DNA of 34,549 bases from Saprospiraceae bacterium (GCA_020628855.1 JAHDEL010000036.1:1-34549), one strand, 5' to 3'. Shown: positions 23,295-32,874, counted from the stretch's first letter. Made by a program: numbers and translations. Notes: generated by a model from the sequence alone, not told the origin.

Positions 23295-24355
23295 TTTTCT
23301 CTAGATTTCTTCAGCGTAAACCCAAAAGTACTTCCCACTTCTTTAGTTGATCTAACACTAATCGTTTGGCCATGTGCCTCAATGATATGCTTGACGATTG
23401 AGAGTCCAAGCCCAGAACCTCCGGCATCTCTATTTCTACTTCTTTCAACTCGGTAAAATCGATCAAATAGGTGCTTGTGATGCTCTTCATCAATGCCTAT
23501 ACCATCGTCTGAAATCTCTATAAGGATGTTATCATCCATATCATACAAACCTATCCGTGTATTACCTCCTTGCCGTCCATATTTGATTGAGTTTGCAAAT
23601 AAGTTAGTAATCACCTGGCGAATAGTATCCTTGTCAGCATGGACAGCAAAATTACTGTTCTCACCCTCCTTATATGTAAAAGTGATTGCCTTGTCATTAG
23701 CAGAGAATTGAAGATCAGAAATCACATCTTCAATCAGAGGCTTAATTAGAAAACTGGTATAATCCAAAGTTGTCCGCCTGTCTTCCAGGAGAGTGATATA
23801 TTCTAAATCTTTCACAATTGTTTCAAGTCTATCTGCATTTTGAGAAGCTTTATCAATGTATTTGCTGAGGATAGCTTCATCATACATTCCTCCTTCTAAT
23901 AAAGTATGGAGGTAGCCTTGAAGTGCAAATATTGGAGTCTTTAATTCATGTGAAATGTCTCCAACATACTGTTTTCTATACTCTTCCAATGTCTTCAGTG
24001 TACGGATCTCTTTAGCAGTATTCTTAGCCCAAGAAACTACTTCTTTGTTGACTTCTTCTAAGGAGTCAGATTTGTAGAACTCTTGATCTGTGAGATTAGG
24101 ATTGCCACCTAATTTTGTTGAATTAATTATCTTATAAATCAATCTTATACGCTTAAAAACATAGGTCTCCAGAAATTGATTGAGGATAAGAAATGCAATG
24201 ACCAAGACGCACAAAAATACCAATGCGATAAAAAGAGCTGGGTTTTCAACAAAATCAAAATAGTAGTTAATCACAAGTAGTAGTGCCACTATCCCAGCTA
24301 TCAGTAAAGCTAGAGAAAATGAAATTTGTATTCTCCTGAAATTACGTTGGACCAT
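23291..24355 (-). CDS. Sensor histidine kinase (PhoR-like)
   Basis: A 354-residue inner-membrane kinase with two transmembrane helices (about 13-33 and 40-60) separated by only a few residues, so it has almost no periplasmic sensor domain. A linker is followed by the H box DISHELKTP with phospho-accepting His136, then the N box (NLFANSIKYG), G1 (DDGIGID) and G2 (GGSGLGLSIV). It probably autophosphorylates and passes phosphate to the response regulator directly upstream; the two overlap by one base (TAATG). The short loop suggests sensing in the membrane or through a partner. It resembles PhoR in architecture, but the stimulus cannot be assigned. Confidence 0.94.
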   Translation of the reverse strand: MVQRNFRRIQISFSLALLIAGIVALLLVINYYFDFVENPALFIALVFLCVLVIAFLILNQFLETYVFKRIRLIYKIINSTKLGGNPNLTDQEFYKSDSLEEVNKEVVSWAKNTAKEIRTLKTLEEYRKQYVGDISHELKTPIFALQGYLHTLLEGGMYDEAILSKYIDKASQNADRLETIVKDLEYITLLEDRRTTLDYTSFLIKPLIEDVISDLQFSANDKAITFTYKEGENSNFAVHADKDTIRQVITNLFANSIKYGRQGGNTRIGLYDMDDNILIEISDDGIGIDEEHHKHLFDRFYRVERSRNRDAGGSGLGLSIVKHIIEAHGQTISVRSTKEVGSTFGFTLKKSREN

Positions 24356-25041
24356 TAGGCCTCAAATTTATAACCAACTCCTTTTAATGTGCGAATATAT
24401 TGGCTTCCAATTTTTTCTCTCAGTTTACGAATGTGTACATCAATTGTTCGATCTCCAACAATCACATTAACTCCCCAGACTTTATGGAGTATCTCAAGTC
24501 TTTTGAATACTTTACCTGGGTTTGAGGCTAGTAAAGCAAGTAACTCAAATTCTTTTTTTGCTAGAATAATATCCTTATTGTCTACTCTGACAGTATATGC
24601 TGATGGATCAATTGACAAATCCCCAAATGAGAGCACAGACTTATTATCTCCCTCATTAAGTTGTGGATGTCTCCTAAGAATTGATTTTACTTTGCTAACG
24701 AAGAGACTGGGTTTTATTGGCTTCGTGATGTAGTCATCACCACCTGCATCTAGCGCTGATATCTGTGTAAATGATTCAGATCGAGCTGTGAGGAAGGTAA
24801 TAAGTATTTCATTGTTACCTAATTCTTGTCTAATCTTGTCACAAAGTTCTATGCCATCCATACTTGGCATCATGATATCCAATATAGCAAGGTGAGGGTT
24901 TTCCTGTTGGATGAGGTTTAAGGCGTCCTCTCCATTATTGGCTTTAGAAACCTGATATCCTTCTTTCTGCAAATTGTATTCAAGAAATTCCAAAATATCC
25001 TCTTCATCATCAACTATCAAAACTTTAGCGACAGCAGCCAT
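24355..25041 (-). CDS. OmpR/PhoB-family response regulator
   Basis: A 228-residue DNA-binding response regulator paired with the adjacent kinase. The receiver domain has the acidic pair Asp11/Asp12, the phosphoacceptor Asp55 (ILDIMMP), a conserved Thr/Ser in FLTARSE and Lys in YITKPIKP. The C-terminal winged helix ends with GDRTIDVHIRKLREKIG and the RTLKGVGYKF signature of the family. It is the first gene of the pair and overlaps the kinase start by one base, which implies translational coupling. The 94 bases upstream are AT-rich and show no exact TAnnTTTG motif. Targets are unknown. Confidence 0.95.
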   Translation of the reverse strand: MAAVAKVLIVDDEEDILEFLEYNLQKEGYQVSKANNGEDALNLIQQENPHLAILDIMMPSMDGIELCDKIRQELGNNEILITFLTARSESFTQISALDAGGDDYITKPIKPSLFVSKVKSILRRHPQLNEGDNKSVLSFGDLSIDPSAYTVRVDNKDIILAKKEFELLALLASNPGKVFKRLEILHKVWGVNVIVGDRTIDVHIRKLREKIGSQYIRTLKGVGYKFEA

Positions 25042-25135
25042 AATTTTATATTAATTATTGAATAACAAATATGAGCTCATCCATTTAATCTTACAATCAA
25101 CTTCATATTATATTACTGTTAAGCATCTTAATTAA

Positions 25136-28100
25136 TTAAAAGTTCGACTTTAGGAATTTCAATGAAGTGAGGACTTTATCCTCTCTCAGTATTCTTGCGT
25201 AATAGATCCCGTCTATCAGTTGATCTATATCAAGAGAGATATAACCTTTCGCATCTAACTTTTCTACTAAAATTTGACCTAAGTTATTCACTATTTCGAT
25301 GTCATAGAGTTGAGTTGTTTCAAGATCCTCAATCTGTAACCTTGAGTTTACAGGACTAGGATAGAGTATAAATCCGTGGTCAGTGGTTAGGCCTTCTTTA
25401 ATTTGACGATCTTGAATTCTAAAATTATCAAAAAGAAGATAATGAGAGTCATCCTGAAATTGTTCTATGGGGCTCAAATTACTTCCAGAAATCACGAATG
25501 CCGTAAGCTCCAATTGTCCTTGATACTGACTAGGTAAATCTATCTCAAATTTTGAAAAACTGCCTTGAGGTAAATCTGTTATATAGTAAGATGTTGTATC
25601 ATATTCAACCTTGATAAATACATCATAATTGAAGTCAGTATTCTGAGAAGTTGACGGCAGTAATTTCAAAGATTCGAATGAAAATATCGGCTCGTCAATC
25701 GAAAGATCAAAGCAAAATCTTAACTCTCTTTTTTGATAATTTGATTCGAAAAAGTCATCAATATCTGGGCAATTGATGTATGCAGTCGCACTTGCTAAAC
25801 CACGAATGGCTAAGACTTCATTGCCTTGATATGTTGCGATATCAAACTCGGTTGCATAACTGTTACCTTCAATAGAAAATGCAAAATCATTAGCGGTCTG
25901 GTCAAAGCCTTCCCAATAATCATCTTCAATATATTGTAATTCTGAGGACGTACTGACAATTGTATTATTTGATATGTCCTCATCTTGTTCAAAGATGAGT
26001 TCAGCACTTTCAAAGTCATAAATCACATCTAATTCCTGACTGAAAAATCTTGTTGAGGATCTTGTGGATAAAGGGTTGAAGTCAGAAAAATTGAATACGG
26101 AAAACTCTTTTATTCCATGAATTCCAGCATCAACCCTAAGAATAAATTCTTGGTCTGCAGGAATAGCTTTGCACCCATTATTCCGCATCTGATAGGTATA
26201 TGAGCGTACACTATCTCTTGAACAATCAAAAGCATAATTTAATGTAAAACTTTCAAGACTGACATCTATCAAGGTGTTTTCAGCAAGATAGAGATAACCG
26301 TCAGTTGTATTATTCAAGGTGTTATTATCAATATTTTGCATGACGACTTCATACTGTTCAAAGCTGCTGATGTCAAGGTCGTTAATAACGAACTCTAGAA
26401 GCATTGAGTCACCTGGTTCGAAAGGCTGAGGAAGTTGGATTGGGTCAAGTAGAAGTGATTGCAAAAGTTCCGAGTCAGAATTGAGTAGAACACTTGATTC
26501 TGGATAGTCTAAACTGCCAACATTATTTATTTGCAAAGTGAGTACTATTGCATCACCCGGACAGAAGTAAATCTGCTGATTTTCTCTAATTTGAATGTCT
26601 AAATCATATTCTTCAAAACCTGGAAACAAGCCGCAAAGTTTCCAAGTCTCTAGGACCACATTATAGGAGTCTGAGTTTTCACCATAGAGATCTTCAGCTA
26701 CCTCTAAGGAAGCATACATTGCATCTAGATAAGTTGAATTTTGTGTGAGATATCCAGTTTGCATGCCAAAGACTATATTCAGCGCCTCTTCCATTCCTAT
26801 TGGAGATATAGTATAGGCTTCATCTACCTCATTGATTCCACTGAAGCCCTCACTGAGGACATAGAACCAATAATTGAGAAGACCACTATTGCTGTGTACT
26901 CCACCATTGTCACCGGCACCAGTATACCAGTAATTACCTCCATAATATTTTGGATCGAATCTCTCATTAGGATCACGCATTGATCGAAATGGATTTGCAT
27001 CATCGCTGATTCTAAACTTATTACCTATGTACCAATCAAAATTTGTAAAATCAAACTCAAATTCTAAAGCCTTACCAAAAATATCACTAATAGATTCATT
27101 TAATGCACCAGATTCATTACGATAAATGAGATCAGAAGTGAAGTCTGTGAACCCATGTGTAAATTCATGACTCACAACATCCAAAGTTGTCAGTGGATCG
27201 TAGTTAGCACAATCTCCATTTCCATAAAATGAATAGCTGCCATTCCAAAATGCATTGACAAAGAATTTTCCACCAATGTTGTTAATACAATACAATTCAT
27301 GACCTTCTCCATCAAGCCCATCATATCCAAATCTATCTAACATGAAATCATAATACCGAGAAGCACAATAGTGTGCGTCTGTAGCTACTTCATATTCCCA
27401 TTCATTAGGTAAGTCAAAATCCGGAGAGTCTGCTACAAAGTCTCCATATTGCTGTCCATTTAACCCATCAGCAACTTGAGCATTCAACGTATAAATACCT
27501 TGACCTCTCGTTTCATCTCTTAGTCTGTATTTTTCAGAATTATTCTCACCTTCAAATTTGTCAATTATGACATCCTGATTTCCATAATACTTTGTTGGTA
27601 CATTAGATTCTACAGACTCATGTTTGATGAGGTCATGAACATCAATGATGGTTTTATATACTGGGTTGATGTAGTAACGTTTCTTTATTGGGGGCATTGG
27701 CGTATTATCTTCCCCAATGGCTTCATAAGCTATGATGTAGTCCTGATTGAGCTGGGGATAACCTAAATTGATTATAACTTGCCTTGATGCAGTCACTTGC
27801 ATTTGTCTATTCTCAGCTGCTGTAATTAACCTTTCTTGTTCTTGTAAGGAAAGTCTATGATTTTCCAGATTGCCTATGGAATGGGCAAGCGGTCCTGACC
27901 GTTTTTGCAGAATACCATTCTTTTCATGCAAAGTAACTTGACTACCTATAACCTCATAACCTTTATGCAATTGTTGCATCCGATGTCTTATCCAGCCAGA
28001 TGGATTAGTAATCGATTTTTTAACAACAAATTCATCGTGCGGAGTCAGTTTAAGTTCATCTTGAAACTGTAAGAAGTAAGTTGTTACTGTTGATTGTCGA

Positions 28101-28186
28101 CCATCAATAGAGACGGATGACTGAGCGAGTAGACTTCCAACCAATGAAAGACTCGCTAAAAGGATAGTTAACTTCATAGATTGCAT
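25136..28186 (-). CDS. Secreted M4-family (thermolysin-like) metalloprotease with type A T9SS tail
   Basis: A 1016-residue secreted protease. A signal peptide (cleavage near residue 21, LLAQ) is followed by an FTP/PepSY-type propeptide that normally inhibits and folds the enzyme. The catalytic domain (about 215-520) has the zinc motif HEFTH at 340-344, the third ligand Glu364 in NESISD, and GGVHSNSGLLN with the transition-state His. After it come about 400 residues of beta-rich modules, including CARDB-like repeats (YFCPGDAIVLTLQINNVGSL), and a type A T9SS sorting domain from about 945 (LYPSPVNSRLQIEDL to the final SLKFLKSNF). It is expected to be exported by the T9SS and to act outside the cell on proteins. 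Met4 (28177) is an alternative start. Confidence 0.94.
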   Translation of the reverse strand: MQSMKLTILLASLSLVGSLLAQSSVSIDGRQSTVTTYFLQFQDELKLTPHDEFVVKKSITNPSGWIRHRMQQLHKGYEVIGSQVTLHEKNGILQKRSGPLAHSIGNLENHRLSLQEQERLITAAENRQMQVTASRQVIINLGYPQLNQDYIIAYEAIGEDNTPMPPIKKRYYINPVYKTIIDVHDLIKHESVESNVPTKYYGNQDVIIDKFEGENNSEKYRLRDETRGQGIYTLNAQVADGLNGQQYGDFVADSPDFDLPNEWEYEVATDAHYCASRYYDFMLDRFGYDGLDGEGHELYCINNIGGKFFVNAFWNGSYSFYGNGDCANYDPLTTLDVVSHEFTHGFTDFTSDLIYRNESGALNESISDIFGKALEFEFDFTNFDWYIGNKFRISDDANPFRSMRDPNERFDPKYYGGNYWYTGAGDNGGVHSNSGLLNYWFYVLSEGFSGINEVDEAYTISPIGMEEALNIVFGMQTGYLTQNSTYLDAMYASLEVAEDLYGENSDSYNVVLETWKLCGLFPGFEEYDLDIQIRENQQIYFCPGDAIVLTLQINNVGSLDYPESSVLLNSDSELLQSLLLDPIQLPQPFEPGDSMLLEFVINDLDISSFEQYEVVMQNIDNNTLNNTTDGYLYLAENTLIDVSLESFTLNYAFDCSRDSVRSYTYQMRNNGCKAIPADQEFILRVDAGIHGIKEFSVFNFSDFNPLSTRSSTRFFSQELDVIYDFESAELIFEQDEDISNNTIVSTSSELQYIEDDYWEGFDQTANDFAFSIEGNSYATEFDIATYQGNEVLAIRGLASATAYINCPDIDDFFESNYQKRELRFCFDLSIDEPIFSFESLKLLPSTSQNTDFNYDVFIKVEYDTTSYYITDLPQGSFSKFEIDLPSQYQGQLELTAFVISGSNLSPIEQFQDDSHYLLFDNFRIQDRQIKEGLTTDHGFILYPSPVNSRLQIEDLETTQLYDIEIVNNLGQILVEKLDAKGYISLDIDQLIDGIYYARILREDKVLTSLKFLKSNF

Positions 28187-28255
28187 TATCTCTCAAGATA
28201 AAACAATATGATATGAATTAGTGTGAAATTCAGATTCTGAAAAGGCAGAAATATC

Positions 28256-29467
28256 TTATTGATGCTTCGCTAAGACTTTTTCTACAATCTCAGCTGCTTC
28301 TTTGAGAAGAATAGCTGAATGTACTTCGAGACCTGAGTCATCAATTATTTGCTTAGCTATGTCAGCATTTGTACCCTGTAGTCTGACGATGATTGGTACA
28401 TTGATATCGCCGATGTTTTTGTAAGCATCAACAACGCCATTTGCAACTCTATCGCATCGAACAATACCACCAAAAATGTTAATCAATATAGCTTTCACAT
28501 TTGGATCTCTTAAGATAATTCTGAATGCTTGCTCAACTCTGGCAGCATCTGCTGTACCACCGACATCTAGAAAGTTCGCTGGCGATCCTCCACTAAGCTT
28601 AATGATATCCATTGTAGCCATGGCAAGTCCTGCACCATTTACCATACAACCTACATTGCCATCAAGATTCACAAAGTTGAGTCCATAGGATTTAGCTTCA
28701 ACTTCTGTTGGGTCTTCTTCTTTTTCATCCCTCAACTCAGCTAAGTCTTTATGTCGAAATAGTGCATTGTCATCTAGACTCACTTTACAATCAACAGCAA
28801 TAATTCTGTCGTCTCCAGTCTTTAAGCATGGATTTATTTCGAACAAACTTGCATCAGAACCGACAAATGCCTTGTATAAATTTGAGATGAATTTGACCAT
28901 ACCTTTGAATGCGGCACCACTCAATCCAAGGTTAAACGCTACCTTTCTTGCTTGAAATGGTAACAATCCAAGATTAGGGTCAATATATTCTTTGTGTACT
29001 AAGTCAGGAGTCTTCTCTGCTACTTCTTCAATATCCATTCCTCCTTCTGTTGAATAAATGATAACATTTTGCTTCTTAGCTCTATCCATCAAGATAGAGA
29101 TATACATTTCTTCACAAGCGTCAAAATCAGGAGCATAAACATCTTCAGCGATAAGAATCTTTCTAACAAGCTTTCCTTCACCATCAAGACCACCAGGTGT
29201 TTGCGGTGTCTTCAGCATCATTCCAAGAATGGCATTAGAATGCTCCTTAAATTCATCAAGGTTTTTGGCAAGTTTTACACCACCGCCTTTACCTCTTCCA
29301 CCAGCATGAATTTGAGCCTTAACAACAACAAAATCTGTCTGTGTCTCATCTCTGAGTGCTGCATAGCTTGCCTCTGCTTCTTCAGCAGTTGTAGCTACTT
29401 TTCCTCTTTGAATATCAACACCATAACTTGCTAACAATTCTTTTCCTTGGTACTCGTGTAAATTCAT
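28256..29467 (-). CDS. sucC: Succinyl-CoA ligase (ADP/GDP-forming) subunit beta
   Basis: The beta subunit of the TCA-cycle enzyme that converts succinyl-CoA to succinate while making ATP or GTP. The 403-residue protein starts with [17 protein letters not shown] and has the ATP-grasp core with [56 protein letters not shown] and the [11 protein letters not shown] loop, all diagnostic. The length is slightly above the usual ~390-400. The alpha subunit gene sucD is not in the window, so the two subunits are encoded apart. A -7 motif TATTTTTG lies 32 bases upstream. The gene sits between two secreted metalloproteases on the same strand with no evident functional link. Confidence 0.97.
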   Translation of the reverse strand: MNLHEYQGKELLASYGVDIQRGKVATTAEEAEASYAALRDETQTDFVVVKAQIHAGGRGKGGGVKLAKNLDEFKEHSNAILGMMLKTPQTPGGLDGEGKLVRKILIAEDVYAPDFDACEEMYISILMDRAKKQNVIIYSTEGGMDIEEVAEKTPDLVHKEYIDPNLGLLPFQARKVAFNLGLSGAAFKGMVKFISNLYKAFVGSDASLFEINPCLKTGDDRIIAVDCKVSLDDNALFRHKDLAELRDEKEEDPTEVEAKSYGLNFVNLDGNVGCMVNGAGLAMATMDIIKLSGGSPANFLDVGGTADAARVEQAFRIILRDPNVKAILINIFGGIVRCDRVANGVVDAYKNIGDINVPIIVRLQGTNADIAKQIIDDSGLEVHSAILLKEAAEIVEKVLAKHQ

Positions 29468-29499
29468 GCTTAAATATTATTGCTTTATGTAATTTGATG

Positions 29500-29507
29500 C
29501 AAAAATA
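29500..29507 (-). promoter_or_regulatory. Candidate -7 element for sucC
   Basis: The reverse strand reads TATTTTTG, an exact TAnnTTTG match ending 32 bases before the sucC ATG. No clear -33 element is seen. The element abuts the 3' end of the M43 protease gene. Confidence 0.4.
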
Positions 29508-29510
29508 GCA

Positions 29511-31028
29511 TTATTGAATTATTAATCGCTCTGTTAGACTCCCTCTTTCTGAATTTAGTCTAACTAGATAAGAACCTTCCACTAATGGGATGGATAATTC
29601 ATAGGTATTCTGCCCTGAACTCACAGGTATATCTCTGTGTGCAAATATGCTCTGACCAGTTATATTTAGAATTTCTAAATCGATATTAAGTTGACTGTTA
29701 CCCTCTATAGCCAATGTAATGTTACTTCCAGATTTACCTGGATTAGGGTAAACAGCAAATTTGTCAATTTCGCTAATCGCATCTATTGAAGTTACCGCAC
29801 TACCTGTATCGAAGATGACTTTATTTGTCTTGAAGCATGCATTGGTTTCATTATATGGATGTACGAAGTAGGCGTACTTTTTATTAGGTTCCAAATCAGT
29901 CAACCAAAGACTTGATCCAGTTGTGAAATATTCTGTGATTGTTCCTCCAAAGACATCTTGTACTTCTACTAAATACATATCTGCGTTTGCTACATCACTC
30001 CAATCAAAATACACACTATTGTAGGCTTCTACGAGCTCGCCAGTTAATGGGTAGAACAGTTCTGGAGCTTCTGTTATTTTAGCAGTATTCGGCACATAGT
30101 TATCTCTGATATACGACCTACTTGGACTTTCGAAATCAGATTCCATGACCAAAGCTTGATTCGGTGAAAAGGCAAAAACATCGCAATCAAGAAAATAATC
30201 CATAATGTTATTTTCCATCGGCTCAACAAGATCAAGATTAGAATCATACACCTCTGTAACTAACTCACAAGGTGATAATGAAACATTGGTGGCAAATGGA
30301 AAAAGATAACTAGGAGGCGTATCACAGATTCTGTCCCCGGCAGTCGTGCAGTTTGATCCATTAGCAACCTCAATAGGGATGTTGAATTGTTCCGTAAAGA
30401 AAATATCAACTGGATTGCCATGAGACGCAGGATTGTAAGGAACAATTTCCCAGCCAAAGAATGGATGCATAAGTGAAAAGAAATGTCCCATTTCATGGCT
30501 AAGAGTTACAGTGCTATCGATGAACTCGGCTTGTCTAATAACTAGCCAATCTTCTTGGGGGTCATAATAACCAAGAGTTGTTCCTAGTCCATCACCGTCA
30601 TCAACATTACTTGTGACAAATACATTCACACTATTAAAGTCAAACTCTTGTCTCATCTTCAGACGTGAAGCAGGCGTGCTTGGTTGTTCGTAAACTCCTG
30701 AATTGTCAACATAATTTACTCCATCATTGATGTAACCAATCATATCTATCTTTTCGTAATCCTGATTGAAACGACAAAGATTGTCTAACAGTGAAGAGAA
30801 GGATAAATAACCATTGCCTTCAGATCTGCCAACAAGATGAAATTTTATAGGTATGTACTTGGTGTCAGCTGTTCTGAGTTTATCTTCATTTGCCTTAGCG
30901 TAAGCTTTATTGGCATCAACTCTTTCTATTAAAGGCTCATGAGGCGTAGTGCAAAAGTGATGATGCTGCGCATAAGACTGAGCAAGTAGAAAAGTTAAAT
31001 AGGTGAAAATTGTAATTAATATTCTCAT
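29511..31028 (-). CDS. Secreted M43-family (pappalysin-like) metalloprotease with type A T9SS tail
   Basis: A 505-residue secreted metzincin. The signal peptide ends near residue 20 (LLAQSYAQ). The zinc site is HEMGH at 178-182 with the third His at 188 (HFFSLMH). The usual metzincin Gly at position 185 is Ser. A Met-turn candidate lies in ENNIMDYFLDC, with the nearby cysteines (CTTAGDRICDTPPSY and SPCELV) typical of M43B. A fibronectin-like domain follows (about 335-415). The C-terminal ~80 residues from YPNPGKSGSNITL to the final LIIQ form a type A T9SS sorting domain, so export by the T9SS is expected. Substrate is unknown. Confidence 0.92.
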   Translation of the reverse strand: MRILITIFTYLTFLLAQSYAQHHHFCTTPHEPLIERVDANKAYAKANEDKLRTADTKYIPIKFHLVGRSEGNGYLSFSSLLDNLCRFNQDYEKIDMIGYINDGVNYVDNSGVYEQPSTPASRLKMRQEFDFNSVNVFVTSNVDDGDGLGTTLGYYDPQEDWLVIRQAEFIDSTVTLSHEMGHFFSLMHPFFGWEIVPYNPASHGNPVDIFFTEQFNIPIEVANGSNCTTAGDRICDTPPSYLFPFATNVSLSPCELVTEVYDSNLDLVEPMENNIMDYFLDCDVFAFSPNQALVMESDFESPSRSYIRDNYVPNTAKITEAPELFYPLTGELVEAYNSVYFDWSDVANADMYLVEVQDVFGGTITEYFTTGSSLWLTDLEPNKKYAYFVHPYNETNACFKTNKVIFDTGSAVTSIDAISEIDKFAVYPNPGKSGSNITLAIEGNSQLNIDLEILNITGQSIFAHRDIPVSSGQNTYELSIPLVEGSYLVRLNSERGSLTERLIIQ

Positions 31029-31064
31029 ATTATAGATTTAGAATAAAGCTATTGTATTGAGCAA

Positions 31065-31072
31065 CAAATATA
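31065..31072 (-). promoter_or_regulatory. Candidate -7 element for the M43 protease
   Basis: The reverse strand reads TATATTTG, an exact TAnnTTTG match, ending 36 bases before the protease ATG. The nearest TTG upstream is 14 bases away rather than the expected 19-21. Confidence 0.4.
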
Positions 31073-31178
31073 GAGGAATACTATTCCAATCTTGTGTTGT
31101 CGCAGACATTGTTAAAGATAAAATCTAAGAATAGTAATCTAGCTTACAATCACAATGTTAGCACTAGGGAAAACACCT

Positions 31179-31210
31179 ATTGCTAACCTCATCTAAATCT
31201 CTTAAATTTG
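31179..31210 (+). promoter_or_regulatory. Bacteroidota-type promoter for the small OmpA-like gene
   Basis: ATTG (31179-31182) is followed after exactly 20 bases by TAAATTTG (31203-31210), matching the -33/-7 consensus and spacing for this phylum. Transcription should start near 31215, some 20 bases before the ATG at 31237. This is one of the best-spaced promoters in the window. Confidence 0.6.
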
Positions 31211-31236
31211 ATTAAATCATTTAGAACTTAAAGCTT

Positions 31237-31767
31237 ATGCAAAAATTACTTATCACATCAATCGTAATGTTTATTACATTACTTTCCTTTGGTCAGCAAA
31301 AGACTGCTACGATCCTGATTAACTCCATAGCAACACAAGTTGTCTTATTACCTGATGGAACCATACTCCAAGAACTCAAAACAATGCCTAATTACATGGA
31401 GGATTATGAACCAATATTTGAAACTCCTACAAAAAGCGTAACTCGTAGTGTGGTTAGTAATTCTCGTGCTGTGAAGAACGTAAATAGGCAACGAGAGATC
31501 AAATTTAAGTTTGAAGATTTTACACTGAGCAAAGAAGCAGAATCCTTACTTTCCGGTTTTGCGACTGAAGTGAAAAATGGTGGAAAGAACATAGTACTTA
31601 CTGCAAACTATAATCCTAATAATGCTATTGGGGAAGAAATAGCCTTACAGAGATTAGGATCTAGTATTAATTATCTTGAGTCAATCGGACTTGATGCCCA
31701 CCGTATTTTGACATCTGCAGAGCAATCAAGCAAGGCAACAAATGTAATCTTGGTCAAGATTCAATAA
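31237..31767 (+). CDS. Small exported protein with OmpA-like fold; function unknown
   Basis: The 176-residue product has a signal peptide (cleavage near residue 20, SFGQ). The second half (about 88-176) follows the OmpA C-terminal pattern: a first strand IKFKFEDFTLSKEAESLL, a helix, a strand IVLTANYNP in place of the canonical GHTD, a helix with ALQRLGSSINYLESIGL, the DAHRI turn and a last strand NVILVKI. The Asp that contacts peptidoglycan is Asn here, while the Arg of the LQR segment remains. The first half (about 21-87) is unassigned and rich in Thr, Val and Arg. The family call is by pattern only. It has its own well-formed promoter and is followed 72 bases later by hemH. Confidence 0.75.
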   Translation: MQKLLITSIVMFITLLSFGQQKTATILINSIATQVVLLPDGTILQELKTMPNYMEDYEPIFETPTKSVTRSVVSNSRAVKNVNRQREIKFKFEDFTLSKEAESLLSGFATEVKNGGKNIVLTANYNPNNAIGEEIALQRLGSSINYLESIGLDAHRILTSAEQSSKATNVILVKIQ

Positions 31768-31769
31768 AT

Positions 31770-31802
31770 TTTGGTTTTAGTTTCTATGTTTTGTAACCTT
31801 TG
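31770..31802 (+). promoter_or_regulatory. Candidate promoter for hemH
   Basis: TTTG at 31770-31773 and, 21 bases on, AACCTTTG (31795-31802), a one-mismatch version of TAnnTTTG (the TA is displaced by one base). The expected start of transcription would be about 30 bases before the ATG at 31840. Confidence 0.35.
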
Positions 31803-31839
31803 ATTCATTTTTGAGTTTAAGAGGGTACAAACAGATAGT

Positions 31840-32874
31840 ATGAGCAAAGCTGAAATAGGAGTTCTCCTTGTTAATCTTGGGACTCCAGATACACCGAGTA
31901 GAGGAGCAGTGTATAGGTACTTAAAGGAGTTTCTACTTGATGGGAGAGTGATAGATTATCCTTGGCTGCCTAGGAATCTTCTGGTTAGAGGCATTATTGC
32001 TCCGTTTAGATCGGGAAGCTCAGCTAAATTATATCAAAGGCTTTGGACAGAGGACGGATCTCCACTAAAGATTTATGGAGAAAAGGTGACTAGCTTATTA
32101 CAGAGTGCTTTGGGAGAATCGTGCAAAGTCGTGTTAGCAATGCGTTATCAAAAACCTTCAATTGAATTAGGCTTAGAAACACTACAGAAAGCGAATTGTA
32201 AACAAATTATCGTTTTACCACTCTTCCCACAATATGCTTCTGCTACTACTGGGTCTGTCCACCAAGAGGTTATGAGGATTTCCGGGAAGTGGCAATCTAT
32301 CCCTGAGATTTCCTTTATTAATTCTTACCCCACACATCCAAAACTTGTTCAAGCATTCGCAAATAATGCTAGAAAGTTCGATCTCAACACTTTTGATCAC
32401 TTCATATTTTCTTTTCATGGTGTGCCTCAAAGACAATTGCGAAAGGCAGATTGTAATGCAGTCTGTCTAACAAACCAATGTTGTTCTCAACTATCAGAAA
32501 AGAATCAATTTTGCTACTCTGCACAATGTCATGCTACAGCACGAGCAATTGCAGATAATTTGGGATTAAAGCCAGAAGCATACACAGTTACTTTTCAGTC
32601 CAGACTCGGGCCTGAGGCTTGGACTCAACCATATACCAGTCAAGTGTTAGAAGATTTAGTTGAGCATGGATCTAAGAATGTGCTAGTGTTTAGTCCAGCT
32701 TTCGTTGCAGATTGTTTAGAAACTACTATCGAAATTGGTTATGAATATAAAGAAGAGTTCATCGAAGGTGGTGGTGAGCAGTTGGAGTTGGTAGAAAGCT
32801 TGAACGATTCACCATTATGGATTGAATGTTTGAAAGAGATGGTCCAAGAACGAATTAGCCCAGTTCTGCAATAA
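31840..32874 (+). CDS. hemH: Ferrochelatase
   Basis: Inserts Fe2+ into protoporphyrin IX (or coproporphyrin III in other routes) at the end of haem synthesis. The 344-residue protein shows the N-terminal [13 protein letters not shown], the active-site His193 in FSFHGVP and Glu259 in [13 protein letters not shown], plus [16 protein letters not shown] near the C-terminus. An internal group of six cysteines (205, 209, 214, 215, 225, 230) lies just after the catalytic His. Several bacterial ferrochelatases use internal cysteines to hold a [2Fe-2S] cluster, so one may be present here. The last 20 bases overlap the convergent psd gene. Confidence 0.96.
   Translation: MSKAEIGVLLVNLGTPDTPSRGAVYRYLKEFLLDGRVIDYPWLPRNLLVRGIIAPFRSGSSAKLYQRLWTEDGSPLKIYGEKVTSLLQSALGESCKVVLAMRYQKPSIELGLETLQKANCKQIIVLPLFPQYASATTGSVHQEVMRISGKWQSIPEISFINSYPTHPKLVQAFANNARKFDLNTFDHFIFSFHGVPQRQLRKADCNAVCLTNQCCSQLSEKNQFCYSAQCHATARAIADNLGLKPEAYTVTFQSRLGPEAWTQPYTSQVLEDLVEHGSKNVLVFSPAFVADCLETTIEIGYEYKEEFIEGGGEQLELVESLNDSPLWIECLKEMVQERISPVLQ

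Larger units (their letters stand above)
31029..31236. promoter_or_regulatory. Divergent intergenic control region (M43 protease / small OmpA-like protein)
   Basis: This 208-base gap carries a promoter candidate for each flank: TATATTTG toward the protease at 31065-31072 and TTG-20-TAAATTTG toward 31237. An inverted repeat GTTAGCA/TGCTAAC (31157-31163 and 31181-31187) covers the rightward -33 element. Nothing else, including RNA genes, is apparent. Confidence 0.5.

Noticed and set aside
25129-25140. TTAATTAATTAA-type palindrome after the response regulator's upstream region
   Set aside because: A simple AT-rich run at the end of the protease gene; self-complementarity is expected by chance in such sequence.
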